A stretch of DNA of 64,000 nt from Linum tenue (GCA_946122785.1 CAMGYJ010000006.1:51914066-51978065), one strand, 5' to 3'. Positions 11,600 to 22,800 are shown, numbered from the stretch's first letter. Notes: generated by a model from the letters alone, not told the origin. Numbers and translations: made by a program.

Positions 11600-11978
11600 T
11601 GTCTAAAAAACAACCTGGTTGACTTTTGGATGAAACTTCTCTATATAGGGATGGAGCCTCCAAAGTCAACCCGGATGTTTTTTCCCGTTCGTATGGATTG
11701 TCGGTCTAGTTTGTCATTTTTGTCCACCATGTTCGTACTGTTTGTATGTCTAAAAAACACCCGGGTTGACTTTGGGAAGGAGCCACTCTATATAGGGATG
11801 GAGCCTCCAAAGTCAACCCGGGTGTTTTTTCCCGTTCGTATGGATTGTCGGTCTAGTTTATCATTTTTGTCCACCATGTTCGTACTGTTTGTATGTCTAA
11901 AAAACACCCGGGTTGACTTTGGGAAGGAGCCCCTCTATATAGGGATGGAGCCTCCAAAGTCAACCCGGTTGTTTTTTT
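11600..11978. repeat. 147-bp tandem repeat, about 2.5 units, each a long hairpin
   Basis: The word CTATATAGGGATGGAGCC recurs at 11641, 11788 and 11935, a constant 147-bp spacing. Each unit holds an inverted repeat: in unit two the arms 11752-11775 and 11807-11830 are perfect 24-bp complements (core CACCCGGGTTGACTTTGG), with a 31-bp loop containing CTCTATATAGGG. Unit three has one arm mismatch, unit one several. Confidence 0.92.
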
Positions 11979-12133
11979 CTTTTTGTATGGTTTGTATTGT
12001 TTGTCAGTCTAGTTTGTATTGTTTGTACAGTTCATACGTTTGTAATGTTTGTATGTTTTGTCGCTCTAGTTTGTACTGTTCGTATGTTTATATGGTTTGT
12101 ACTGATTGTAAATCCGGTTTGTATACTTCGTAA
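11630..12133 (+). other. Open frame of 167 codons across the tandem repeat, probably not a gene
   Basis: Because 147 is divisible by 3, one frame stays open across the repeats and encodes a 49-residue unit (LYIGMEPPKSTRVFF, then SFLSTMFVLFVCLKNTRVDF) three times. The composition is hydrophobic and I know no matching protein family. No start context or promoter evidence beyond the TATA-like word in each loop. I treat it as a by-product of the repeat unless transcript or peptide evidence shows otherwise. Confidence 0.3.
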
Positions 12134-12464
12134 TTTTCCATAATACCCAAACTACCCCTGTTATTAATTAAATAGCTCTTCCCACTTTTTAACCATTGGA
12201 TTGAAGTGTCCAGATCTAAGGGCTGGGAGGGGCTTAGTCAAGTGACTAAGCACCCCCTTAGTCACTGGATACGCTCTCGATTAAAACGTGTCGACCTGCG
12301 ACAACTTTGTTTACATATAATCACTGAAATTAGAAGCACTAAGTTTTTCCGGAAAACATGGGCAGTGTCAAGTTGACTTTTAAATACATAAAGGACGTAA
12401 TTGCAAACATTACAAAGTTCAAGGGTAAAACTGTAATTCAAAGTAAATATTAGGATTCAAACCG

Positions 12465-12471
12465 TATAAAT
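12465..12471 (+). promoter_or_regulatory. Probable TATA box of OEP37
   Basis: TATAAAT, 120 bp upstream of the ATG at 12591, leaving room for a ~95-nt pyrimidine-rich 5' UTR. It lies about 190 bp from the MULE end, so the proximal promoter is short. Confidence 0.5.
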
Positions 12472-12590
12472 CCGACCTGTAAATCTCCCACTAGGTGTCT
12501 GTGGTTCTGACTTTCTGACGGTAAAGTGTCTTCTTCCTCCACTTTCAGCAACAAACTCACTCTCTCACCGGCGGAACAACCGAACCAAAA

Positions 12591-14974
12591 ATGGCGGATT
12601 CCCCACCCACCGCTTCTCCTCCCCCTTCTTCTTCTTCTTCTTCTTCTCCGCCTTCCTTGACACTATCCCGTCAACCTAATCCATGCCTTAACTTCTTCTT
12701 CTCCAAATTCCCACCTGCAGATCCTTCAGCAACACCACAACAACCACCGCCACCGCCACCTCCGCCGATTGATGTTCCTCCGAAGCCACTGCCCCCGTTC
12801 ATCTCCGTGCTATCCAGGAGGCCTTCATTGAGGGTGACCACAGAGTTCGACAGCGACAGCTCCGTGTTCTTCAACAAGGTCTCCTGCAAGCTGCTCGACA
12901 GCTTCGCGAAGCTCAAGTTCACTTTTCAGAACAACGGCAAGGGGGAATTTTCCGAGCCTCAGGTTTCGCTCATCTCGAAGAACCTCTCTATTCATTACGA
13001 TGTTGAAGAGCAGAATGCGCTCATCAAGACCTCCTTCGACGTCGGTTCCAGGCTTCAATTCAAGGGCGTCCATGATGTCAAGGTCCCATTTCTCTAATTC
13101 GCTTTGTGTTTCTCAACTGGGTTTGAAGTTTCTCGGCGATGGTATTGATGGGTAAAATAACATTTCGATATGATAGGAAATAGTGTGAACTTAGTTTGAC
13201 TGTCGCCTTGTGGTGGAATTCGGGTGGGCGCAAGTCCCGATTTAGCAAAAGATCTTGTTTTGATATTCATGGTTGTTTTTCCTCTCAGGCGGAACAAGGA
13301 GAAGTTGCAGTGGTGGCCAAACTTGCTGAACCTGGATATGCTCTTGAGCTCTCATCTGCTGTTCCTGCAGTTGGCTTGGTAATGAGCTAACTTTTTTGTT
13401 ATTGCAACGTTTTTTAGCTACACAAGCTTTCATGATCCACCAAAATCGGGTAGCTTCACGATCGTTTTCGATGGGGATTTACTTATGGCAGCTGCAAGAA
13501 TGTTTTCAACCGTTCTTTTACTCTGGTTTCTGATGCTTGTTGCTAATAGAATACTCTGCACTGGTGTTTATTGCGTTGTTACTTAGAACAATTAGATTGA
13601 TGAAGAATTGGGATTTTCTACACAGTTTTTTCCCATCATTTTGATGGAGGTTGTTTATGTTTGCAGCCTAGAGCGACTCTAAAGTTCCCTTTCGGTGAAT
13701 TTTCGTTGGAGGAAGCGGAGAGAGCAGAAGAGAAAAGGGCACTGTCTATTAGTGGACTTGGTAAAGCTAAACTGTTGAATGGCCTTTGTTCTGCTCGGTA
13801 CAGCGAAGAGGAACTGAAACTAAGATATTCCTATAAGGTAGGTTCTAAATTCTGTTGCTTGGTTTAGCTTACATTATGGTGTTCTTTTTCCCTTTTTTTC
13901 CCATCTCGCATGATGGAGCCTTCCATCGGATGTTACCATTTCATAGTTCATACCACTTATTCAATACAAGTGATTAGAGTTTCTGGTTTACTTGCTTAAC
14001 TAGATCAAGCATTTGGCTGATGAACACCATTTTTCATCTATTTACTGACAGAATTGTTATCTAATTCCAGGACGAGGCACTTTCGTTTATCCCCACCATT
14101 TCACTGCCTTCAAATGCTATGTCATTTGCGTTCAAGCGTCGGTTCAACACTTCTAATAAGTTAAGGTAAGATTTTGCCCTCCTAGTAAGATGATTCTAAT
14201 TTCACCACAAATAGATACTTTAACTTGTGCTTGTGTACCGTAAAAGAAACTTGTGCTTGTGTAGATGTGGGTAAATGTGTTAATCTTTCTTTCTTCCTGA
14301 TTCTATGATTCGGAGGTTGAATGAAAAGTCACGATGAAGTACTTCTCAGTCATTTAGAATGGAAAAGAGAGTTGCAGTTTTAGGTGTTAGAACTTAGAAG
14401 AGAACCTGGTATGCCAACTTCTTTTGGGCCTGTACGAATCAAGCTTCAGTAATTCAATACAATTCTATATGGTAGAGGGCTTACCTGTTAGCTATTACCT
14501 GTTGCAGAACTGTTATATGATTGGTTAGTTAAGGGGTTTCACACGACCCGTATAAGATGTTATTGTTTATTTATCTCTGTTCTATCCACACATTCATTCC
14601 ATGGTTTGCATTGTCCAGCTACTGGTATCATTTTGATACCAACAACTGGAGTGCTGTGTACAAGCATACATATGGCAAGGACTTCAAGTTAAAAACCGGA
14701 TATGATTCAGATGTCCGGCTCGGCTGGGCATCGCTCTGGGTAAGTTTTTCCTCGTATTTGCCCAACTTGCTGAGATATGATCTCTACTCAAGATTCCCGA
14801 TACACTTGTTTTGACTTATGCTGATCATCACTATCCTTTTAGGTTGGGGATGAAGGTGGAAACGCTAAATCTGCACCGATGAAGATGAAAGTCCAATTCA
14901 TGCTCCAAGTGCCACAGGACGACATCAAATCGTCGGCTTTAATGTTTCGTGTCAAAAAGCGATGGGACATATAG
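12591..14974 (+). CDS. OEP37: Outer envelope pore protein 37, chloroplastic
   Basis: Beta-barrel, cation-selective channel of the chloroplast outer envelope (known for the pea and Arabidopsis proteins). Six exons join to 1101 nt and 366 residues: 12591-13082, 13289-13378, 13667-13837, 14071-14165, 14619-14739 and 14843-14974, all with GT-AG introns and consistent phase. Residues 1-85 are a Pro/Ser-rich, low-complexity leader, longer than in Arabidopsis (343 residues in all). The conserved body begins TEFDSDSSVFFNKVSCKL and contains GYALELSSAVPAVGL, LKLRYSYKDEALSFIP, NNWSAVYKHTYGKDFKLK, YDSDVRLGWASLWVG and the C-terminal MLQVPQDDIKSS then FRVKKRWDI. The start is the first ATG after a UTR-like stretch and opens MADSPP, as in Arabidopsis. 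Copy appears intact. It is convergent with the NAC gene, and a MULE sits just upstream. Confidence 0.95.
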
Positions 14975-15540
14975 AGAATGTATATGCTTCTGAAATCACC
15001 TTTCTTCTGATCCTATACACCGATGTGAGATTAAAAAAAGCTGTTCTGGGTCTCGCATGCCCTGTTGTAACGGATGCACATTCTACAGTTTGGTTAGATG
15101 AATCTGTTTGTTTCCTGAAAAATTTAGGTCTTGTGAACCATCATTTCAACTAGACAGATGATCGATTTGAAGCTGATAGTTGTTGGAAGTGATTCGTTTG
15201 AATGTTAGACGTTGAATTTGGGCAATGAATTTGAGCACAAATCAAAGAAAAGGGAATTGGTGAAAATTATTGTTTGGTGGATAAGAGAAGACGACGCCAC
15301 CTCTATTAGATCAAAAGATTCCTAATTTTGTGATTGTCGCATCTTCTTGTGTATGATTTGGTGATTTCGACCTGCTATTTATAATCTAGAGGTCTCCTTT
15401 CTATATAATTGGCTCTTGCGTGTATTACCAAATCATGATCATGAATTGCATACAAAAGAATTCATTCTCCACATCAATGAGAGCATAACTACATCGTTAA
15501 TAGCTTTATTGTTAGGATATAATTACAGATTCGTCGTTGT
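14975..15540. other. Convergent intergenic region, OEP37 / NAC 3' ends
   Basis: No reading frame of note and no transposon ends. It should hold the two 3' UTRs; AT-rich stretches suitable for polyadenylation occur at 15370-15410 (plus) and 15480-15530 (minus). Confidence 0.6.
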
Positions 15541-17031
15541 CTACAGTGGATCAAAATTCCATAGATCAACAAATGTGGATGGACAATCCATCTGCTCAAA
15601 CCCACAAAGAGGGAACTCGAATGACAATGGCATGTCCAACAGGCCACTGAATCCCCCACTTCCAAAACCATAACCCTTCAGCATCTCCATCTGATCTGTA
15701 CTTCCATAATCATAATCACAGCAGCCTCCACCTCCCGTGGCAGCCTCCCATGGGAGCACAATCCTTTCCATGGTCGCGTCAGTAGCTTGTCCACCATTGT
15801 CAGCATTAGCCACCACTATGTTCTCTGTGCCCTCTGGAGTATCATCAGCTACTGCTGCTGCCATGGCACCAGCTTGTTGACCATCATCTTCCGCAACAAC
15901 GACCATAATCTTCTTTCCTTGATCTTCATCAACCAGTGGATGGGCTGCTGGCTGGGAATCAGCAGTGGGAGCTGGGGGTGGAAGCAGATAGAGAGGCTCA
16001 TTGGCTTCTTCTTGTGCTGCCTCTGTAGCAGTAGCAGAATGGTGCTCATAGTCATCGTGGTCATCACTACTGACTTGTGGAAAGTCCAAGACAGACTGTG
16101 GATCAGTACAACTGCCTCCTTGATCTCCACAGTCGAAGTCGAAGTTGAACTCGTCGCCCAAAGAATCGAAATCGATGATCGAGATAATGTCTAATGTCGT
16201 CGAATCTTGCTCTTCTTCGACTGGTTCTGGCTGTTGTTCTAGCACCATCGTTGAGAGAGGAGTCATGGAACTCGAACTCGAACACTCCACAGCTGAAGAA
16301 GGCAGGGGAATTTGTGGGTCGGGATTATAGCATGCTCTTTTGCTGCTAGAGGCGGCGCATCCCAATTGCATAATGTAATCCTCGAGCTTTCTCTTCCTTC
16401 GGGCGAGAGCCGAGCTCCTCGCCGCCTCCACAACTGCGTTCGCCGACGGGGAGCCGTTGTTCCGAAGCAAACACACCACTTCGCTCTCCTCGTCGCAGCG
16501 GCCGTCCTTGGTCATGCCGAACTCGTGGAGGATCCACTTCTCGCTCTCGTTCGCGAAATTAGGGTTAGGGTTTCTGTAATTGAACCTCTTCCGCGTCCCA
16601 ATCCACCTCTCGTCCTTCTCCAGCGGCGACCGTGCCCGGCGGATGAGACTGAACTCCGTTCCTTTGTCCTCCCGGTGCCAGCTCCCGCCGCTCTTCCCGA
16701 CCTTCCGGTCGCATCTTGTGCCCTTGCCGCCACCGGACTTCACCTTCTTCTTCAGATTGGTGAAGACGTAAACGTCGCCGGGCTGCTCCCCGGACTGAAG
16801 GAGCTTCCAGATCTCCCACGGCTCGTCGTCGCCGTACAGTTCGTGGTGGCGGATCACCGAGTAGTGATCGGACGGCAATGTGCGGCAGATGTGGTTGTAG
16901 AGGTAGTACCCAAGCAACTCGCCGTCCGTAGGGACGAACTTTCCGCCCGGAGGCAACTGTGCCGCTGCATTGCTCGCCGCCGCCGCCGTCGACGACGGTC
17001 CACCAGTTTGCCAAATCGAAACCGCCGACAT
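15541..17031 (-). CDS. Atypical NAC-domain transcription factor, single exon
   Basis: A 496-residue protein in one uninterrupted frame. The NAC domain spans about residues 25-192: it opens LPPGGKFVPTDGELLGYYL (subdomain A, normally LPPGFRFHPTDEEL), then YGDDEPWEIWKLL (B), DVYVFTNLKKK (C), GSWHREDKGTEF (D, normally W-K-A-T-G-x-D) and SEKWILHEFGM (E). A basic ARRKRKL cluster at about 209-215 may be the nuclear signal. The remainder is a long acidic, Ser/Gln/Asp-rich tail ending FEQMDCPSTFVDLWNFDPL, suited to activation. NAC proteins bind DNA as dimers to regulate stress or development. Oddities are the changed D subdomain and absence of introns, since most NAC genes have two. I chose the ATG at 17031 rather than an in-frame one at 17175 because a TATA box lies between them. 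Specific orthology is not assignable by eye. Confidence 0.88.
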   Translation of the reverse strand: MSAVSIWQTGGPSSTAAAASNAAAQLPPGGKFVPTDGELLGYYLYNHICRTLPSDHYSVIRHHELYGDDEPWEIWKLLQSGEQPGDVYVFTNLKKKVKSGGGKGTRCDRKVGKSGGSWHREDKGTEFSLIRRARSPLEKDERWIGTRKRFNYRNPNPNFANESEKWILHEFGMTKDGRCDEESEVVCLLRNNGSPSANAVVEAARSSALARRKRKLEDYIMQLGCAASSSKRACYNPDPQIPLPSSAVECSSSSSMTPLSTMVLEQQPEPVEEEQDSTTLDIISIIDFDSLGDEFNFDFDCGDQGGSCTDPQSVLDFPQVSSDDHDDYEHHSATATEAAQEEANEPLYLLPPPAPTADSQPAAHPLVDEDQGKKIMVVVAEDDGQQAGAMAAAVADDTPEGTENIVVANADNGGQATDATMERIVLPWEAATGGGGCCDYDYGSTDQMEMLKGYGFGSGGFSGLLDMPLSFEFPLCGFEQMDCPSTFVDLWNFDPL

Positions 17032-17130
17032 TGTTGTACGATATCTAGCGCCGATTTCCTCTTCTGTTTCTTGCACTTTTCTTGATTTCCTGTCCGGTAC
17101 TGGAATCCTGAAGAGAGACGGGAAGATGAA

Positions 17131-17136
17131 TTTATA
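17131..17136 (-). promoter_or_regulatory. TATA box of the NAC gene
   Basis: Minus strand CTTTATAAATTC, about 100 bp upstream of the ATG at 17031. A transcript starting about 30 bp downstream would not include the upstream in-frame ATG at 17175. Confidence 0.6.
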
Positions 17137-17175
17137 AAGAGACTGAGGAGTACGCGTTTTGAGGAGTGTTTCCAA

Positions 17176-17936
17176 CGGTTAGAAGGATTCATTAGAGTGC
17201 AAGGATTTCTGTCCGGGCAAGGATTTGTTTTGCCGCTCGAACGTCCGTGGCGGGAAAAGAAGTAAGCTACTTCATTAAGAAAATGTTATCTAGAACTCAT
17301 ATTGACCATGTTTATGTTTTGGTTCATATAAGAGTATTTTTTTAACCCATAATGAATAAAATACAGATCCTAATTTTTTAAATTTTAGAAATTAAGATCA
17401 ATTTAACTAGAAACAATAAGCGACAAATTATTATTTTTCCAAAAACATCCAACAAACTATATACAATATCTCTGGGTTTAAGTCTTATGATTTAGAGAAT
17501 TAGAAGCTAGACTTCACTCATTAAGGGTTGGGATATAGATTATTGATCTGTCGTGTAGTTAGACCAAATTTATCTGGCCCGAAGGTCAGGATCGTATTCC
17601 CTTGGCCTCTCGCAAAACTCTTACTTCGGAAGATGTTGCATAGGCATCGATCTCCATAGGTCTCCTAATCATGAGCCCTCAATGATCAGGCATACGAGCT
17701 GCCTATTTCTTATTTCATTAGATCTCACCTTGTGACAAAGCATTTACCCGAACAAATGGGCGACAAGGTCCCATCGAATTTCTTCATTGAGGCAACACGA
17801 CGTTCGATCGAGTAGGACTACTATTTCTAGTCCCATCCTAAACGACTAGGATTTCAAGTCTTGCACCTCGAAGGTGTGCAAGATCGATGAAGCATTCATT
17901 CCAAAAAAAAAAAAATAACGAACTAGAGGAAACTAA
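17176..17936. other. No gene seen; NAC upstream region and unassigned sequence
   Basis: AT-rich. The piece at 17466-17535 (TTCACTCATTAAGGGTTGGG) resembles the interior of the MITE at 55140-55541 (TTCACTCATTAAGGGTTAGGG), suggesting a relic of that family. An A13 run lies at about 17905. Confidence 0.4.
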
Positions 17937-19420
17937 CTCGATATGACACAACACCAAACTACGACCAAGTGTAATCGTAGGATGGAAATGTAGAATAGTG
18001 GTTCAGTTTAATTTATCAACCCGGGGTCTAGATCTACTGCCTACTCTGTAAACTTCTATTATCTAGCAAACTAAGTGTAGTGAGTGGTTCAATTGCAAAA
18101 TAAAAATAAAAAAACACAAGAAATGTTCCGGTTTTCAATGTATGTTAAAGGTCATCAGGTATGTATGCAGCTAGTTCAGATTATATATTCCCAATTTGTT
18201 CAGATTGAAAGATACATTGCGGAAAGTTCTTGACAAGTCTGGAATCGTGACTAAAGAAGATCAGACCCTCTTGGTTCGAATACCTGGTGGGTGACTAACC
18301 TCCACCGACATAAACTACCAAGGCACTAATACATCAAACGTTCTCTACTGCCATTAATTCCATTACAGAGTAGTGAATCGACTTCTTGACTAAAGCATTC
18401 GATTCACCACTTTCAATTTAAGGTTGCTCTTTTAACCTATGCAGATACTATCGTCTAGGTTAAAGCAGGAATCACACAGGTTTGATCAAGACTCATGCAA
18501 TTTTGATTAATGCCTCAATTGAATATATCAAATCAATCATTCGCAACTGCGGTTCATATAACTGTTCCTAACATACAAAACTAGGGTTCTTCATACCCAG
18601 ATAAACTAGGGTTCTTCATACCCATATGAAAGGGGAGTTTACTCTATGGAGAGAAGTGGAGACATCATGCTAGGAGGAGAAATCATCATGTGGACAATGA
18701 AAATCTGCTCATAGCGGCTAATCGGTACTCCGAGGATGAGGAATCGAGCTCCGAGGTCTTCAGATTGCTCCAATCCTTGCCCAAGGGTTGTCCTTCATCA
18801 CTCTCTCTCTCTAGGGTTCTATTTCTTCCTTTAGAGTTTCAAAAATCCTTATCCTCGGCCATTTTCCCGAGCTTCCCTTTTATAAGCGGGAGATTCGCGA
18901 GTTACGAGCAAAGTTATGGCCGTAACTCCTCTCTCTCCTAGCCCGTAACTTTCATGAAAATGCTATCATCGCTGTGCTCCATAAACCAAGAGTTACGACC
19001 TCTTTAGAGGAGTTACGGTTGAATCCGTAACTTGAGAGGGGAGACCGTAACTCCAAGAATGCTCATGGAACCTTGTGTGTCGTTCCCCAAAAGTTACGGG
19101 TGCTAAGGGCGAGTTACGGTCCAGACCGTAACTCCAAAGAAGCTCCTGGAACCTTGGCCTTTTCCTTTGAGAAGTTACAGGCTCTTGGGGAAAGTTACGG
19201 TCTCGACCGTAACTTCCAAATCTGGGCCGTAACTTCTCCCGACTCTCTGTCCGTTTGCTCCAAAATGTCCCAAAACTCGCTCGTTCGCACCCATTCACGT
19301 GCTAGGACCTAAAACATCATAAACCAACACAATCTAGCGTAAAATAGGACACGAGGGCGAGAAAGCAAGCTCAAACGATCAAGAAATGAGGGAAAAAACA
19401 TGTTCAAATATGGCGTTATA
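17937..19420 (-). repeat. Athila-type LTR, family B (copy B1), 3' LTR orientation
   Basis: Preceded on the minus strand by a polypurine tract at 19424-19436 and starting TATAACGCC. The U3 (18950-19240) carries many AGTTACGG / CCGTAACT words in both orientations. A TTATAAAAGGG TATA box is near 18885. Most of the LTR matches 58895-59955. The start is distantly similar to the family A LTR at 46841 (shared CATTTCTTGAT and CCTAGCACGTG). The 3' limit at 17937 is approximate. Confidence 0.7.
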
Positions 19421-19423
19421 AAA

Positions 19424-19436
19424 TTCCCCCACACTT
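19424..19436 (-). other. Polypurine tract of the family B element
   Basis: Minus strand AAGTGTGGGGGAATT directly before the LTR start, the usual Athila/Tat arrangement. Confidence 0.65.
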
Positions 19437-20886
19437 AACTGTTTTCTAGTCCGCAAGCAAACCTGAATCAAACCAATGCAACTCTCTAGACCTTTACAGC
19501 AACATGCAATCTCGATCATCGGTAGAGGACTTCCTATATCATTTAGCAGATTACGAGGTGAACCGGTTTTCTAAGACATGCCCTATTTCTCTCAATTGGA
19601 GTACTAAACTCAAACCAGGATCATGCCAAGTAGTGGACCTAGGACAGACAATTCATGAATGAAGAGACTCGCCCACACAACAACCAAAGACTCTTCGTAT
19701 CGGGTGCTCTTCCATTTCATTTCAATCTTTGGAACCCCTTTACCTTATTATTTTTTCTTTTCCATTTGTTTTGTTTTTTTTTTCACATCCTCACTTTGCT
19801 GGTGTTCCAAATTGTAGTTTTATGCGCAGTCGACCCTTATTGATTGAACAAGAGCAATTTCTGTACATGTGTCGCTCACCAGAGTAATTCTTTTAACTCC
19901 TTTTCCTCAACTCGTGTGGAGGGTCAATTAAGGGGGGTCGGAAGCTCTATTCGTGCCCTTAAGAACACATCCTCGAGTAGGCAAACCGTTCAACGGGTGT
20001 AATTTTTACTTGTACTAGAGACGCCTTACCTTCACCTTGTAGGCTTACCCCACTAAGGATCACTAAAATCTCTTCCAAAACCCAATTTTGTGCAATGAAC
20101 GATGCAACACACGTTGGGCTTACCCCATGTTTCAAATTTAGAATTTCCAACATGAAGGACCAACTGCTTTTCATTATGCACATTGAGCACCCTTTTACGA
20201 TACATGAGTCTACAACATGATAAAAAGGGAGTCATCGAAATCACATGAATCAAATGTCCTAAATCCACTAGTTCACACAATCAACCGACACAGCGAAGAG
20301 AAAGATAGGACATATATTATTCTTTGACATCCTCCATAGTGCTACAACTACCTCCCTAGGTTGCACATGGCCACAAAGACTGTCAATTCAAAGCATACTG
20401 AGCAGGTTATTGCAAGGAACAGTACTTGGAGCCCTCAAATGAAAATTTGGACAGTGGACTAGGCTCCAAGTATACAAACACATCTATGCAGTCAAAGATA
20501 AACACCCCCACACTTAAGTTCGACATTGCCCTCAATGGAGAAGAGGAAAGGATAAGGGGAACGACGTTACCGGGAAAATGGACCGGGAACAGCGACTGGA
20601 GGGCAGACCAGTCAAGACCAGGGGACTGGAAGGAGGCCAGTCCAAAAGCACAGAGTTAGAGTCATCAAAACACATTAGGTGATAGATAAAACACAAAGGA
20701 TAGAAATGCAAACCGAAGTGGGGTTGCATCCCCACAAGCGCTTCTTTACCGTCTTTTAGCTGGACGCAAAAGTGGATGCTCAGAGGGGTGGAAGAACAGG
20801 TGCCTCCAAGAGCGGATCCACATCGCTCTTGAGGTACAATTTCAAATGGTAGCCATGCACACGACGGGTGTGGCCACCAGCACATG
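19437..20886 (-). other. 3' internal spacer of Athila-type element(s), no intact gene
   Basis: Non-coding on both strands. The stretch at 20720-20765 (minus: AGACGGTAAAGAAGCGCTTG, then TGGGGATGCAACCC) resembles the spacer that follows pol in Athila/Tat elements; the plus-strand element has GTTGGGAGGCAACCC at 29935. A CCCCCACACTTAAG word at 20503-20517 could be a second decayed polypurine tract. The region links gag (20887 upward) directly to the 3' end, so pol appears deleted here. Confidence 0.5.
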
Positions 20887-22219
20887 TCAAATCGACCTGG
20901 CCACATACATGAATTGCTCAATCTTCTCGAACTTCTGAGAGCTTGTACTCACAAAGGTGGTAACTAGGTCTTCAAGTTTTGCAAAGTTATCGGGTGGTTG
21001 TTGTTGGAACCTTTGACCACCTTGCGCTTGGAATGTTTTTTGGAAGTTCGAGCCTTGAAATTGTGGCCTTTGTTGATTGAAAGGAGACCTTGGTTGAAAA
21101 TTTCTCGTTGGTCCTTGGAAACCCGGGGGTCTTGGATTGCTCGGGGAAGACCAAACGAAGTTTGGATGATTTTGCCACCCCAGGTTGTAAGTGCTTCTAT
21201 AGGGATTGTTGTTCCCTCTAGCATTGGCGATGAAGCTCACTTGATCCTCGGGTGCTTGCTTCCTTCACCAATTGACACTTCGAAATCTCATGGTTGGAAC
21301 TAGAACACTAATCACATGCCATCAAGGGCTTCTTACCTTACTTCTTATCTTCAATAAATGCATTGATCAATTGATCGATCTTTGCGACGAGCGGAGAAAT
21401 CGCCTCCATGGAGTGTACTCCTCTCTTGGCATCCCTTCCACCACGTCTCGTCAAGCCCCAATTATATCCCTTTTTTGTCAGATCTTCAAGCAAAGCGGTC
21501 ATCTCGGTGAAGTTTTGTTCATCAACTTCTCTTGACATAGAGAGTCAATGAGAATCTTGTCTTCTTGGAGGAGACAACAATAGAAGGTCTCGATCCAAAC
21601 CTGCTCTCCAAATCTGTGATGTGGCCGTTGGAGGAAAAAGTCAGAGTATCTATCACATGCGTCCCTCAATGTCTCATCCTCCTCTTGATCGAAATGGGTG
21701 ATCTTCTTGCGCCACTCCGTCATCTTGGAAGGCGAACAATATCAAGCCATGAACTTGTTGAGAAATTCCTCCCATGAGGTAATTGAGAGGGGTGGTCTAT
21801 TGTTGATCCACCTGAGCGCACTCCCCGCAAGAGAATAGGGGAAAATCCTCAACTTCAAAGCCTCTTCGGGTACCCCATTGATCTTCAAACTTCCCGCAAT
21901 CTCGACGAACCTCTAGATCCCTTGGAGACTCGTCCTTAGGCCCATGAAATTGCACATTGTTTTGGATCATTGTGACGAGGCCAGGCTTGATCTCGAAATT
22001 GTTGGCGGCCACGGGTGGATGCAAAATGGTCGGTTAGATATCCGCCACCCGTGGAGCCTTATAGTAGCCCATGGTCCTCGATTCCTCATCTCTCTCTTGA
22101 GCATTTTGATTATCCGCCATCTCGGCTTCACTTCCTTCCTCTTCCTCCGATTCAAACTCTTCCTCAACTACAACTTCTTCGACTTCGGGACCAACTTGTG
22201 GGCTGTCCCCTCTCCTCAA
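20887..22219 (-). pseudogene. Athila-type gag, frameshifted
   Basis: Minus-strand fragments in order: RTMGYYKAPRVADI, ANNFEIKPGLVTMIQNNVQF (about 22090-21940), a central part with ITHFDQEEDETLRDACDRYSD (about 21700), then NNNPYRSTYNLGWQNHPNF and KLEDLVTTFVSTSSQKFEKI (21240-20890). These are the capsid and C-terminal blocks of Athila/Tat gag. The pieces are in three frames with several stops. The N terminus matches the gag fragment at 6660-7140. Confidence 0.85.
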
Positions 22220-22241
22220 TCCTTCTCCTTGCTTCTACAAG

Positions 22242-22800
22242 CACTACAAAAAAAAAATGATCTATAGCGACTAAATTATTGAGACAATTAGAATATCTGT
22301 ACCTTAAACAACTTACAGGTGACAGATACACAAAATGCATCTATATGCATTGATTTATGTCTTTTTTTTTTACAACCATTGATTTATGTCTCTAAAAGTA
22401 TGTTTTACACAACAATATAGAATTTGTCTCCATAACAATTATTTTTTTTATTCAAGAATATTATCTTCATTCTCATCTAACAATATTATTTTTCAATGTT
22501 AAATTTATTTGAATTGGACTATATTTTTAGCTTTAGGGACACATCTGTAATGCATGCCTTTAAGGGGCACATATTTGCTGCCGCTGGAGGAATATATATG
22601 ATTTCGGATTTAAAGGGATAACAATAATGAGGAAAATAAGGAAATTTAATATATAATAATCATGGGTCTATTTTATCTCACTCTGACTACCAAAAGGAAA
22701 GATGTTGATTATCTTAAATATAAGATAAAATTAACTCTGTGAATAGAGACTTTCCTCTAGCGCTTCAAAACCCTATTAGTAGTCTCTTTTAGCCACCTAC
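22242..22800. mobile_element. Insertion in the Athila leader, CACTA-like left end
   Basis: Comparison with the copy at 6660-7300 shows about 560 bp extra here. The left end CACTACAAAAAAAAAATG with TATAGCGAC close by is typical of CACTA (En/Spm) ends. I cannot find a matching TTTTGTAGTG right end, so the right boundary is approximate and the element may be truncated. Confidence 0.4.

Noticed and set aside
11600..11978. Repeat period of 147 bp equals the DNA length in a nucleosome core
   Set aside because: Only two and a half units; the equality is most simply a coincidence and nothing else supports a nucleosome-phasing role.
17032..17175. 48-codon N-terminal extension of the NAC protein
   Set aside because: A TATA box lies inside it about 100 bp before the internal ATG, and the NAC domain usually begins near the N terminus.
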